Source of the DNA: Tieghemiomyces parasiticus
Taxonomy: Eukaryota; Kickxellomycota; Dimargaritomycetes; Dimargaritales; Dimargaritaceae
Length of the DNA stretch: 36,755 nucleotides
Direction: 5' to 3'
Assembly (NCBI GenBank): GCA_027575765.1
Contig: JANBPT010000423.1
Location: 1-36,755, forward strand
Shown here: in pieces, positions 1-10,106 of the stretch
Numbering within the stretch: position 1 is the first letter of the stretch
How the letters are laid out: each line of letters starts with the position of its first letter
The notes under the pieces: generated by a model
Databases searched by the model: none
What the model was told of the DNA's origin: nothing
The model's input: the letters and a program-made list of their open reading frames with translations, nothing else
Position numbers and translations under genes: made by a program

Positions 1-81
1 TTTAGCGCCAGCCAGACCTCCGCCAACAGCAGCGAGCAGTCGTCTAGTCACGAGTCGGTCAGCTCCCAGTCGCGTCATTAA
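1..81 (+). CDS. C-terminal end of a Ser/Gln-rich protein (partial)
   Basis: Frame 1 is open from the first base for 26 codons and ends in TAA. The residues are almost only Ser, Gln, Ala, Glu and His, ending in SQSRH. This resembles the Ser-rich end of the intact secreted protein at 33525-34673, so it may be the end of another low-complexity secreted protein. The rest lies left of the window, so family and start cannot be judged. Confidence 0.5.
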   Translation, partial: FSASQTSANSSEQSSSHESVSSQSRH

Positions 82-848
82 ATTACTATACCGTTGGCCG
101 CAAGCCCTCTACACGGTGGCGGCCGCTGTCATATGATCTCATGCTACATCCTTTTTCTACACCCCACATTGCGGCTGACTTTGCACATTAATGCCTTTAG
201 CGAATTAAACAACGGTTGCTTATAACAAAACTTGATGGAATGGAAGGTAATCCACAATCCGGGATTAATAAAGGCGCTTGCTCGGTTCAATGAGCTCTTG
301 ATGTTGTGTATGCTCTTGGTTCACAACCTTGCCATCGGTTTAAATTAGCATCTCGCCCCGGCGAAGACTATATATTGCCCATTGGCCCATGCTATTCCAT
401 TGAAAGAAAATAACTGAGAGGAGTCTATGTGCTTTGAAGGGATTCGATCGAAAGCGCAACAGTAGGTGGTATATTTGGGCCAGACCGTTTGGAGGCGTGG
501 CAGCGGAAGCGCATTTTTATAATATATAATGGCAGCCAGAGGAGAGAGGGGTATCGAAGTGAGGTTGGTCACTGCGTGTGTAGCGCAGCCAGGTAGCGAG
601 TCGCCTAGACCTGGTAGAATGGGCTCTACTCGACTGCAAATGGCTGACAGGGTTCAAGCCAGATGCCCGGTAGATGCCTTAGCACTCTCCTGACTGGGAG
701 GGGGGCGTGCTGCAGTCGTCCAATTCTGGTATCACCAAACTTGGGTAGTAATAATGTCAATCGCACCACTGCCACGATTGGAAGGGCAGTTATTATTTGT
801 ATGGCCTAAAAACTATAATTAAACTGCATATCCATTTGGAATGACAGC
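82..848. other. Intergenic stretch, no gene seen
   Basis: This lies between the end of the Ser-rich gene and the 3' end of the F-box gene. It presumably carries the 3' UTRs of both. A minus ORF of 75 codons (345-572) has no recognisable composition or splice context. No RNA gene was found. Confidence 0.4.
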
Positions 849-3608
849 TTAACGCTGTTCCACAGACAGTCGCATAATATACTCCACCAGTTCTTCTTCA
901 GACATCGCTGCCATGGACGCAGGGTTTAGGGGCTGGACAGTGTCCCCTGCCGGATCAGGTTGTTCGGACGTAAGCGCGGCAATTTCAACGTTACTCGAGG
1001 CCACACTGTCGTCAGCCGAAAGAAACATGGCATAGGTTAGTTGCTCCTCTTCCGTCAGGCCAGTAAGAGTGTGGCGTAGCGCGAGCCGCTCACGGTGGGC
1101 CTGCTGGGTCCGCGCCTGCGTCACCTCCTGTTCATATTCTTCAAGACCCTCGTCGATCAGCCGTTGGGCTTCTGTCCGCCCGGCTCGGGCGTCGGTGACC
1201 CCACGGCGGAGCTTGTTCGGTTGGCCTGTATGGCAGATCAAAAGTGAGACACGAAACCGTTCGGCAAGTTGAAATCAGTGGAACATAAAACGGCTTACAA
1301 GTGTTTCTCTACGCCCGTAGCGCTGATTAACGGTCAAATATTACCAATACCTGCAAAGGCTTACCTGGTGGGGGGCGACCGGCGCCCATGTTGAAGATGT
1401 GTACGGTAGCGCGAGACACCACAGCTAAGGTGTCGGCTGAAACATATAGCCCATCTACGCAGGGACCGGCCCATTCCCACTCGCCCCACTGGTCGGTGGG
1501 TCGCATCGGTAGCGGGTTGGGCAGCGGGGCCAGGGGCTCCATGGCGTCCCGGCCCAGTGGGCGGTGTAGGTTCCAGATGGCCGCCAGGACCCGGCGCTGG
1601 TACTGGACGTCGGGTAGGACCGGTAGTTCGGCCGGGACCGCTTCGTTCAGGTCCTGCCAGGCGAGACGGGTATTGCGACTTAGTCGGTTAGCCCGCACTC
1701 CGATTCGGCGTATACGAGTGCCAGTGAGTATGTCGCTAACCACGATGCGGCCGTCCAGGGCTGCGCCAATCAGCTTATAAGCGTCTGCAAAAACGTGGGT
1801 AATAGGGTGGGTAGAGGACACTTCGTAAGTACGCCAAACCGTAAGTCGCCGTGCGTCTGGGTCAGTGGACCATGTCCAGATGCGGGCGGTACCATCCAGG
1901 TGACCGGTGGCCACCACCGCGTGGTGCGTGCAAGAAGCAGCCAGGCCTGAAGTGGCCTGGCGATTCGCAGGGGTGCTGGACCAGGTTTGAAGGTGGACGG
2001 CCGTGACTGGCGGAAGATTCGTGGCCTCCGTCGCTTCGCTCGGGTCGGCCACGGCAGCCAGGGTCCGCCCGGTGGTTAGCTCGTGGACCGTTAGCCAAGG
2101 GGCAGTAGTTGTCCATACGTAGACGGCGTCGTTGTCCCAGTCTGGGTAGATGGCGATGACGGAACCTGAGTTGACCCGGAAGCTGGCGGTAGGTAGATCC
2201 GATTCGCCGGCGACACCACCCCGACCAGAAGCTGTCTCCCAGAAGTGCACGTGACCGGACTGAGTGGCAAGTAGAGCACGGCCGGCGGATGTGGCCGCCC
2301 ACGCCCGGATGTGCTCTCCCTCAGGCAAGGCGTAGCAGCGACGAGGGCGGCGTTGGTCGATACTCCAGAGTACGGCGCGTCCTTCATCCTGACTGACTGA
2401 GAGAAGTTGGTTCCCGCCGGGCCCGTCGGGTCGGTACTGTAGCCAGGTCAAGCCGCTTACCGGCGCGGCATGTACTCGCGGTAGGGCGGGTAGCGTCCGT
2501 ACCTGGCCGGGTTCTGGCATGATCAGCACAGTAATGGCACCGGTGGCGCCTCCCCACGCCAAGCGCTGGCTCTCGAGGGCAGCGCAAGTAGCGCCCGAGA
2601 CATGGCCGTCCACGGTATGGTGAAGGATTCCGGACTGGTACACCACACGGTCAGCCAGCTCACACCATAGGGCTCGTCCTGTGTGATTGCCAGCGATGAG
2701 GGGGGGGGAACGGTGAGGAAGAGGTTGAGGTGGTTAGTTAAGTGATACAGAGGGGTCAGGAAGGCGCTGGAGTCGCTGGCGGGGGATAATAGCCGGAGAT
2801 ACGTAACCAGCACTTACCCTGCGGGGCCCCAGCAGCGAGAAGCATACTGTGGTTAGGGTCGAGGGCCAGGTCCGTGACACGACCCAGTGGTGTGTTGAGG
2901 GTTACTTTCGCGCCGGCCGACCATCGCTTGATGAGGCCGGCCCGACGCACGTATTCCCTGCGCCAGCTGGTCGGGTCAAGGCGTCTGGACGGTGGAAGCG
3001 GCCGTAGAGAATGTATACTGGATTGTAAGGACGTGGTGCTAGAATCGCCGTTCACTTGCGCTGAATAGAAAAGCCTCTGGCGTATGTTTAGCCGTGGTAG
3101 CAAAGTAGCACTGTTTAAACCTTACCGGAAGGGTAGACGACGTTCAAAGTTTCTTAGGAAGGCCGCGCGCCAGGCAGACTCACTGTTGACGGTGCTAAAC
3201 CAGACCCTAGATACCATCTGGGCTTTGTCCTATATATATATATATAGATCCACCGTAATGGCAAAGAGTATAAATATATGGTTCAGTGGGAGTAGTCTGG
3301 TTTAGGGGTTGGTACCATTGACCCTGAGTGGCACCGGTGATTACTATCATGTAACCTCGCCGGCGTGGTTACCTACCAAGTCCGGCGGCGAGAGGTAAGA
3401 AAATATATGTACCAGCACCTCCTGCGGTGGGGCAAAAACGCTGCCTGCCGGTAGGCGCGTTCGCTGAGAACTGGTGTGACACCAGGCCAAACGGCCGTCG
3501 GCATCGTCGAAAGGGTCAAGTACAAGGTCAATACAACTATTAAAGTATATAGATTGGGGGCTGTAGCGTTCCTGCTGATGGTGCCCTGCAGATTACTTAC
3601 CGTGCCAT
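849..3608 (-). CDS. F-box / WD40 / UIM protein (Ufo1/Pof10-like ubiquitin-ligase adaptor)
   Basis: My model has six exons: 3608-3601, 3470-3377, 3229-3126, 3017-2818, 2678-1365 and 1225-849. All phases agree and give 698 residues. Residues about 18-60 form an F-box (PPQEVLVHIFSYLSPPDL, then QMVSRVWFSTVNSESAW). SWRREYVRRAGLIKRW follows, typical of F-box/WD40 proteins. A beta-propeller-like region with WD-type repeats spans about 100-570. Near the C terminus are a good ubiquitin-interacting motif (EEEQLTYAMFLS, 632-643) and a weaker second one (SEEELVEYIMRLS, 682-694). The order F-box, WD40, UIM is that of yeast Ufo1 and resembles fission yeast Pof10, which recruit substrates to the SCF (Skp1-cullin-F-box) ubiquitin ligase. 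Substrate is unknown. The two-residue first exon and the exon-4 acceptor (an alternative TAG lies upstream) are the least certain points. It is transcribed divergently from the TFIIIC gene. Confidence 0.85.
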
Positions 3609-4116
3609 GTTGTCCAGATGTTGGTCCTGTAGGACTGGGCCAGGGGATTTTAAACGAGTTGGTCTGTTGAAAGCGACGGCGAGCGAGACAGGAGCTGTTG
3701 TCACGGTCAACTGGCCCTGGAATGGCTTGGCGGATTCAAAAAGAGTGGCCAGTAGTCAAGGAAAGCGAGGAAAGGGAGGTCTGAGGGTGGGGTGTGGCAC
3801 CAAACGACAAGAAACATAACCCGGTCGTGAGCAAAATGGATAGAGTGTGACGCACCGACGGCTGCGGCGCCAGCTCCGGCGGGCGAAGTACCTACGGGCT
3901 TTAGTCGAATAGAACTGAATCCATTTTGGGACGCGATGCTAAACCCAGGGACTAATGTCAGACCGGCCCTATCGCCGACGCATCAATTAAATGCTGAATT
4001 GCCCGCCACATTTTATCACCTGTTGTGCCTAATTCATACCAATCAGCCTCGCCTGGGCATCCATCAGATCGCCACCCAAACCAACCGTCGTGCACGGCAC
4101 CGGCCTCTAAACAACC
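3609..4116. promoter_or_regulatory. Divergent promoter region between F-box and TFIIIC genes
   Basis: About 0.5 kb separates the two start codons, so it must hold both promoters. I see no clear TATA box or palindromic factor site. Short ORFs here lack coding character. Confidence 0.4.
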
Positions 4117-6536
4117 ATGACCAACAGTGCCAGTATCAATGGTTTGGCGAGCGGTCAAGCCGATTGCGGTGGTGTGGCGTGCGACACCATCCCTTTCGAA
4201 ATGGTGCCGCTCCAGGACTACTTCGTGGTCGAGTACCCAGGCCATGTACGGTCGACTGAAAAGGTGCTCCGCTCGCTAGGTGGCGAGGGGAAGATCCAGA
4301 AGGTAACAGGCTCGACTTGTATTTAGAAACGCCCGTCTTCTTTATGGGGGACTGTAACAAGTAATGTGTACGGCGACAGGAGTGACCCAGAAAAGGTGAC
4401 CACACTTGCCAGCGTCACGGCTCCTCATTGCTGACCATACCTATGATCTTTGCTGTACTACACAACCACGCCTAGGCGTACAACTCGGGCCACAACGAGC
4501 TCGAACTCCGCTACCGCGTCGAAGATCCATACAGCCACGGAATTCAGGGAACGATCTGCCCAGACGACGGACTCCTCCTGAAAGTTACCCGCACCGTACG
4601 GCGGAAGAAGCACCGGCAGACGAACGGACAGGAAACCAGCGATACCACGGCGGAGCAAGTGGTGCGCACGGCCACTGAGGTCTGTGGCTTCATTACACGG
4701 ACTGCCCGCTTCCGAAGTAAGTCGTGGATTTGGGGTCTTTATGATACTGTAGTACCCTTGCATCGTGGCCACTTAGTGACCTAAATGCGTCCCATTCGGG
4801 CAGCCAGTAGCATACACGAGCTCTAACACCATTCACTGCATGGGCGTTGCCATTACGGGTAATACCAGGTCTTGCCGATTTCCAGCTAGCCACCTCGATC
4901 CGAGACCCACTGGTCAAGTTTGGGCAGGCCGCCCAGACCCTTGATGGTAAGTAGATGGGAGGGGGGAAGTGGGGGTTGAACGGGGACATCAATGGGCCGC
5001 CGGGTCTGTATCCGCCATACTTATTTGGCTAAAGATGGACTATCCGAACCATTGCGCCGGGTCTCCTTAAACCAACCCTGCTGTCCAATTCCATGACCCT
5101 ATTGTTCCTTTTCCGAATGGCCAGTGAATCGTATCGCCACGTTCGACTTTGATGCCATGGCAGACGAGGCGGGCCTGCTCCAGTTCCCGCAGGTTTTCGG
5201 GCCTAATGTGGCGAAGCTACCGGCACTGGCGACTCATTACGACTACCAGCAGAGCTCACAAATGGCGCCGACATACATTCCCAAATTTGTGGATCAACCG
5301 GCAGTGGCCGTCTTAATGCACCGCAAACGGAATGAAGGGGAAACTTTCCTCCGCTGCACCACCGACACATCGGTTGTTCCGGACGGACCGACCCCAGCAA
5401 TTACGCGGCGGGCCAGCAACCTCATATCGTGGGTGGTGGAGGAACTGCGCCAGCGGTTCAAAGAGCGTCCGTTATGGCTTAAGCACGACCTCTTGCATCT
5501 CCTTACCGCCGAGATCGAGACACGCGGCCAGGTAGTTTCACACGCCCTCCCAGACGACCCCAACGTGCTTTTGGCCCAGGTGGCCTACACGATGACTGGG
5601 GGGCCTTGGAACCACGGTTGGCTCAGATACGGTTATGATCCACGCCTGGACCCCGCCGCCCGCTACTACCAGCGCATTTCGCTCCGGTTGGCCAGTTTTA
5701 TTGGCCAGCTGGGCGATCGTGCGGACCCCGACCGAGCCGTACTTCTCACTTCCGCCACCCCAGCCAATACACCCATTGCGCTGCCCTTCACCACCCACCC
5801 GGTGCGTCGCCGGCTTAACCTGCTAAGCGTCGAAATTGGTGAACTAAACGTTCCTCACATTCATCGGATCGCCAACCTTGATGCCGTTTTACTGCCCAAG
5901 AGCACTCGGCCCTCCGGCTGGTTCCACCCGGCCATCCACCAGTACTTCCGGCGGTACCTGATCGAGCGTATGCGCGCCTATTTTAGCCGCGAGCCTTCGC
6001 CGCACCCGCCCGCCCACGACACCGAGACCGAAGACGTCGAGGCCGAGCAAAAGCTAGTGGCCGAACTGATCACCCGGTACGAACACGACCGCGCCACTCG
6101 TGCCGCCTCACGAGCCACAGTTGAGCTAGCATCCCTCCCCGAAGACGTGGCCAAGAATGTCAATTCGAAGGTACGTTATGACAGCTCACCCTCAAGTCGG
6201 AGGTGTTTTGTAGGGCCACATTGGACAGCCGCAGGCCAACTGATTCTCATCACTACCGCAATACGTTTCTTTACACCACCAGGTCGATCAATTGATGCAA
6301 ACTCTCGAGGCGTTCCATGACGTCCCGAATGGGGACAGTCCAGGTGAGTCTTTAACCTATATCCTGCCTGATGACGAACAGTGGCATACTGACGCCTTTG
6401 GCGCTAAACCAATTAGTCTCGGACCTTGGCTAACCTACCGTTCATTTTGACTACCGCCCCCGATGGTTTCCCACGATCAGACATGGACGATGAGGACGAT
6501 GACTTCGGTGACATTTACGGCAGCGATGGCGAGTAG
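4117..6536 (+). CDS. RNA polymerase III transcription factor TFIIIC subunit Sfc1/Tfc1 (GTF3C5 family)
   Basis: Six exons join in phase: 4117-4302, 4476-4716, 4869-4946, 5125-6170, 6283-6343 and 6481-6536, giving 555 residues. Family landmarks appear in order: VVEYPGHV then LRSLGGEGKI near the N terminus; LELRYRVEDPYSHGIQGT; RSLADFQ across the third exon; RFKERPLWLK (279-288); GGPWNHGWLRYGYDPR (327-342); and a very acidic end (DMDDEDDDFGDIYGSDGE). The protein is the tau95-type subunit of TFIIIC, which binds the A box of tRNA genes and helps place TFIIIB. The 78-nt third exon is easy to miss but supplies the conserved LADFQ and keeps the phase. The 3' end faces the first LYAR gene with about 140 nt between stops. 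Confidence 0.9.
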
Positions 6537-6676
6537 TTTAAACTGTCGGGCAAAATGTGGCCACAGAAATACACTACAATTTAGAATACGTGTACACCAG
6601 GTGTTTATTGGCAGCGCAAACAGCCACGGCACTGGCGCTGCAATAGCGGACCACGTTTTTTTTTTTTGCAAACCTT

Positions 6677-7623
6677 CTAATCAAATTCGAGCCGGTCGCC
6701 AGACAGTTTGAGTTTCAGGCTCTAAAATACAATGGCGTAGGAATTAGGGGCAAAGCGGGCGGTTAGCGTGGGTATATTCCATTAAGTGGGCAAATATCAC
6801 AAAGTCTAACCCCCCAAATATAGCTTGTCAGGACTAGGCAGTTGTCCGCTGTCAACCCCATAGTCGGCAGGCGATGACTTACCTTGCTGGCCTTCTTGAC
6901 CGTCGATTTGGAATGCACGTTTGATGGGTGGCTTAGGAGCGTGGTTTTGGCCAGGGCGGGGAGGCTGTCGATTTCTACCGCGCTACCTTTGCTCTTGAGA
7001 CCAGCCTTAACGGCCGACACGATATCTTTGTGAATCACACCCACGAGGGACTGCTGCCGCCACGCCGCCAGCTGTTTACGGCCGTCCTCGCCAACTTCAC
7101 CGTTCAGTTTCTCCACGGCATTGCGCTGTGTCTTGGAAGGCTTGCCCGTCGATTCGGCCACCTGGTCCGACCGGGTTAGCTCTGGGAACTGACGCTTGTT
7201 TGGCTTCGACTCTTCTGATTTATCCGCCTTGCGCTTGATTGACGTGGCCTCCGGGGTTGACGGCGTGCTAGCCTGGCCGGCCTCCTGCTCCTTCAATTGG
7301 GCAACGATAGACGCTGGGACTGCGTTGTTACCGGCGGCTAACTGCTGCTGCTTTGGTGCCGCCTTTGCTGGAACAATGGGGCTCTGACCAGCCCTCTCGG
7401 GTTTCGGAGCCTGCTTCTTGGCCTGCTGTTTACCCTTAGGTTTCGCCTTTTCGTACTTCTCGGCCTCAGTGATGCACTGCGTATGGTAACGGTAGTTTCC
7501 GTCGTAAAAGTCGGTGTTGCAGTCGAGGCAGGTGAATTGGGCCTGCTGACACCGGCGGGTGTGAGCGTCCAGTTGGGGCTTCTTTACTGTGCTCTGGCAC
7601 GCATTGCAGACGAATGAGACCAT
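6677..7623 (-). CDS. LYAR-type C2HC zinc-finger protein, copy 1 (canonical)
   Basis: Two exons (7623-6883 and 6721-6677) give 261 residues. Two C2HC fingers open the protein: C6, C9, H21, C25 and C32, C35, H47, C50. ITEAEKY follows, as in LYAR proteins (human LYAR, yeast homologues), nucleolar factors linked to rRNA processing and ribosome assembly. A long Lys/Gln/Ala/Pro-rich linker follows, then a helical C-terminal part. The last intron is phase 0, after an alanine-serine-lysine. The short last exon encodes SLKLKLSGDRLEFD, with the same layout as the last exons of the two paralogues downstream. It converges on the TFIIIC gene. This copy is closest to the family consensus; nuclear or nucleolar action is inferred from the family. 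Confidence 0.85.
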
Positions 7624-7925
7624 GGCGGCGTCGTTGGGCAGACAGAGGCAATTGAGGGAATGACACGGTTTCTAGCTTAGGAATAGATAGCTTAGGACCA
7701 AGGATACGTTAAGGTGCCGTTAAGGGCTGGGTTTGCTCCGCTATTCCTTTTCTGTATTTCCAAAAGGCTGTTTCACTAGCCATTTGGCTCCTGACCTAAG
7801 CCTGAAAAAAAAAATTGTGAGAGATTCCGAGTCGACCTGCAGACAAAAAATAAAATAAAAAAAGGCTGAACCCTATAACCCCTGTACCCGAATTTCCCCT
7901 TTACACGCCCTGACCTCCCCTTTAG

Positions 7926-8167
7926 ACGCCTTGACTGGACCTGGGTTACCAGCCGATGACCACTTTGACTTTCGCGGTTACACCCCTCAGGCCCGGCGGT
8001 TGCCTAATTCACCATTTGACTTCATCAATGATAAGGTTGGGCATGGACTAGTGGCTGCTTTTAGAAAAGCCGATATATTTCATCGCAATCGGGAGTTCGA
8101 CGTCGGCCGAGAAAGTGATTTTATTATCAGTGCTGTTGTTAATGGGTCCGACTATGACCATCTCTAG
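7926..8167 (+). CDS. Possible terminal exon, unrecognised
   Basis: A pyrimidine-rich stretch ending in CCCCTTTAG is followed by an open frame of about 80 codons to TAG. Its composition looks protein-like (for example SPFDFINDKVGHGLVAAF). No upstream exon or start codon was found between it and the LYAR start at 7623. The opposite strand is also open here (8290-8048) and looks almost as protein-like. At most one of the two is real. No family recognised. Confidence 0.2.
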
Positions 8168-8400
8168 TCCCATCAAACCATTGCTAACCGAAGGGTAGAA
8201 GAGTAATGATTGGTGATTCGACTGCCTAGAACCCGATACGAACTGTAACTTTAGGATAGTGTTGTCGCACGCCGCCTCGCTCTGGAACACTCGACTAATA
8301 CAGCCTCACGGGTTTGCCATAGTTGACAAGACAAGCCCGAGGCTTGGACAGCGGAGAGTAACCCGTGCCCAGCTGGGTGGTCCCCACCGACACAAAATTC

Positions 8401-9610
8401 TCAGTCCAAGACGAACTCGACATTCGTCCCGGCGGATTGCAATTTAATGTGCTACGGACGCAGATCGACGGGTAGTGGATAGGCAGGGAAGGGGCCAGTA
8501 TCAACACGACGGGATTAGGCTTGGCTTACAGTGAAGGTACTTTTGTCCAATAAAGTAATGTCCACCCGTGCCACATTTTTCTTTGGCCAGCGTACTGATG
8601 GGGCCTCCATCCCCTGTCGAGCTACTTACTTCGAAGCAGGCCTTATCCAGCCCTTGGGGGCTGTAGGTATTCATCGGATGGTGCAGTATCTGCATCTTAA
8701 CGAACTTGACGAGATCGAAAAGGTTAAACCAGAGATTCAGCTCTTGCAACCGAAGCCGAGCCACATTCTTAACGTCCTGGTCGATATGCCCAGTCAGCGG
8801 GAGGTTATTCCATTCGGTCAGAGTGTTACTTGTCACGAATTTGGGCTTTGCCGGTACTTCAACCGATGTAGGCAGTGGGTCTGGCGATGCCTTTACTTCG
8901 TGGGCTGCCCGCTGTTTTTTGGCTGCCTATAGGAGTGAAAGGGTACGGACAGTTCGCATTGCATGGGTAAGAAACATGTATGGTGAAGCCAAGCTATTGG
9001 GTGGGAATCGTAATCGAAGGAGTACTTTTAACCGCTGGAATCCGCAGTGTGCCAGCAAGAGGTCGGCTGGACTCCTTACCTCGCTCGGGGACGACTGCAC
9101 AGTCGAGTGTTTACGCTTGGCTGCCTTTAAGGGTTTGGAAGGAGTGACAGGTGGTGTGGTTCCCGAGGGTAGGGCCGAGGTCTTTTTATGTAAGGGCTCT
9201 TTAACAGTACTGGATTTTGTGGATGGGGATGATTTGGAAGCCGGAGTGATCTTTTTGGAAAGCTTGGCTTTCTTGGGCACGGCCGGGACAACGGGCTTTT
9301 TGGGCTCATCTGATCCACTGGTACTCGCGGCCGTATTCGCAGCTTTGGGCACTCCGGAAGTGGTGCTGTGGGCCGTCCCTGGTGAGGCCGAGGCTGTGGC
9401 TGAGGTTGGGTATGGGGAGGCGGTGGGGGTGGGGGCGGACTGCATCGGTTTCGGCGTAGCTATCGGGGTCGCCGGCTTCATAGAAAGTGCAGGGCTCTTT
9501 GGGGCCTGTTTCACAGACACATACTGCATACTACCGCACGCCTTGCGGTGTTCAGCTAGCTGCGAGGCCGGGACGATCGCCTCGCATTTGCAACAGTGTA
9601 GATTGGCCAT
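8401..9610 (-). CDS. LYAR-like zinc-finger paralogue, copy 2 (one finger only)
   Basis: Three exons (9610-9080, 8926-8630, 8451-8401), all phase 0, give 292 residues. The first C2HC finger is kept with identical spacing (C6, C9, H21, C25). The second is gone: from residue 30 the chain runs into a Pro/Thr/Ser/Ala-rich linker followed by a Lys-rich part. The second exon encodes a helical domain (LTEWNNLPLTGHIDQDVKN onward). The last intron sits at the same place and phase as in copies 1 and 3. The last exon reads HIKLQSAGTNVEFVLD, matching SLKLKLSGDRLEFD of copy 1. It shares a roughly 0.5 kb divergent promoter region with copy 3. A large plus-strand ORF (8706-9710) is its antisense shadow. Confidence 0.75.
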
Positions 9611-10106
9611 GGTAGTGGTGGCTCGAATCTTCGCAATTCGAAAAAAAAAGGTGAGAAGCAAGTGGCTCAGAAACGTGGTGGCGAATCAACGTAGCGGGAC
9701 TACTTCGTAATGACCATCAACAGGGGGCCAAGGTCAAACTAATAGAGAAGCTCTGCCTGGCAGACGAATTCCTCCTGGCCTTTTTTTTTCCCTTCCCGCG
9801 GGCACAGTTTATATGCCTAGTTATCACTATCCATAATTAATACAGAGTGGGTAGGCCTGGGATTCGTAGGAAAAAAAAAAGTAGGTCACCAATGCTCAAC
9901 CGCCTAGGCTTTGTCTTGTCTAATGCCAGGAGATAGCCTGACTCACCGCCACCCGCCTATCTTTCCGCTACCAGTCCTCTCGATCTCCTTCTGTACATCA
10001 AATTGGAGGAATTTACCACTACCACGCTCACCACTTTTGCCCAATTAGAGCCTAGTCCCGCCGCTCTCCACCAGAGACACCTTATCCTCTGTAGTTTCAG
10101 TCCACC
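9611..10106. promoter_or_regulatory. Divergent promoter between LYAR-like copies 2 and 3
   Basis: The two start codons point away from each other across 496 nt. The stretch holds A- and T-runs (9640-9649, 9780-9789, 9871-9880) and a pyrimidine-rich leader before the copy 3 ATG. No clear TATA box. Co-regulation of the pair is an inference from layout. Confidence 0.4.

Noticed and set aside
649..662. GGGTTCAAGCC resembling a tRNA T arm
   Set aside because: The flanks do not pair into a T stem and no anticodon arm fits.
1388..1780. 130-codon plus ORF
   Set aside because: It is a shadow of the WD40 exon on the other strand.
8706..9710. 334-codon plus-strand ORF
   Set aside because: It is antisense to LYAR copy 2, runs through its intron and exons, and has no family features. 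The minus strand has zinc-finger residues and in-phase splice sites.
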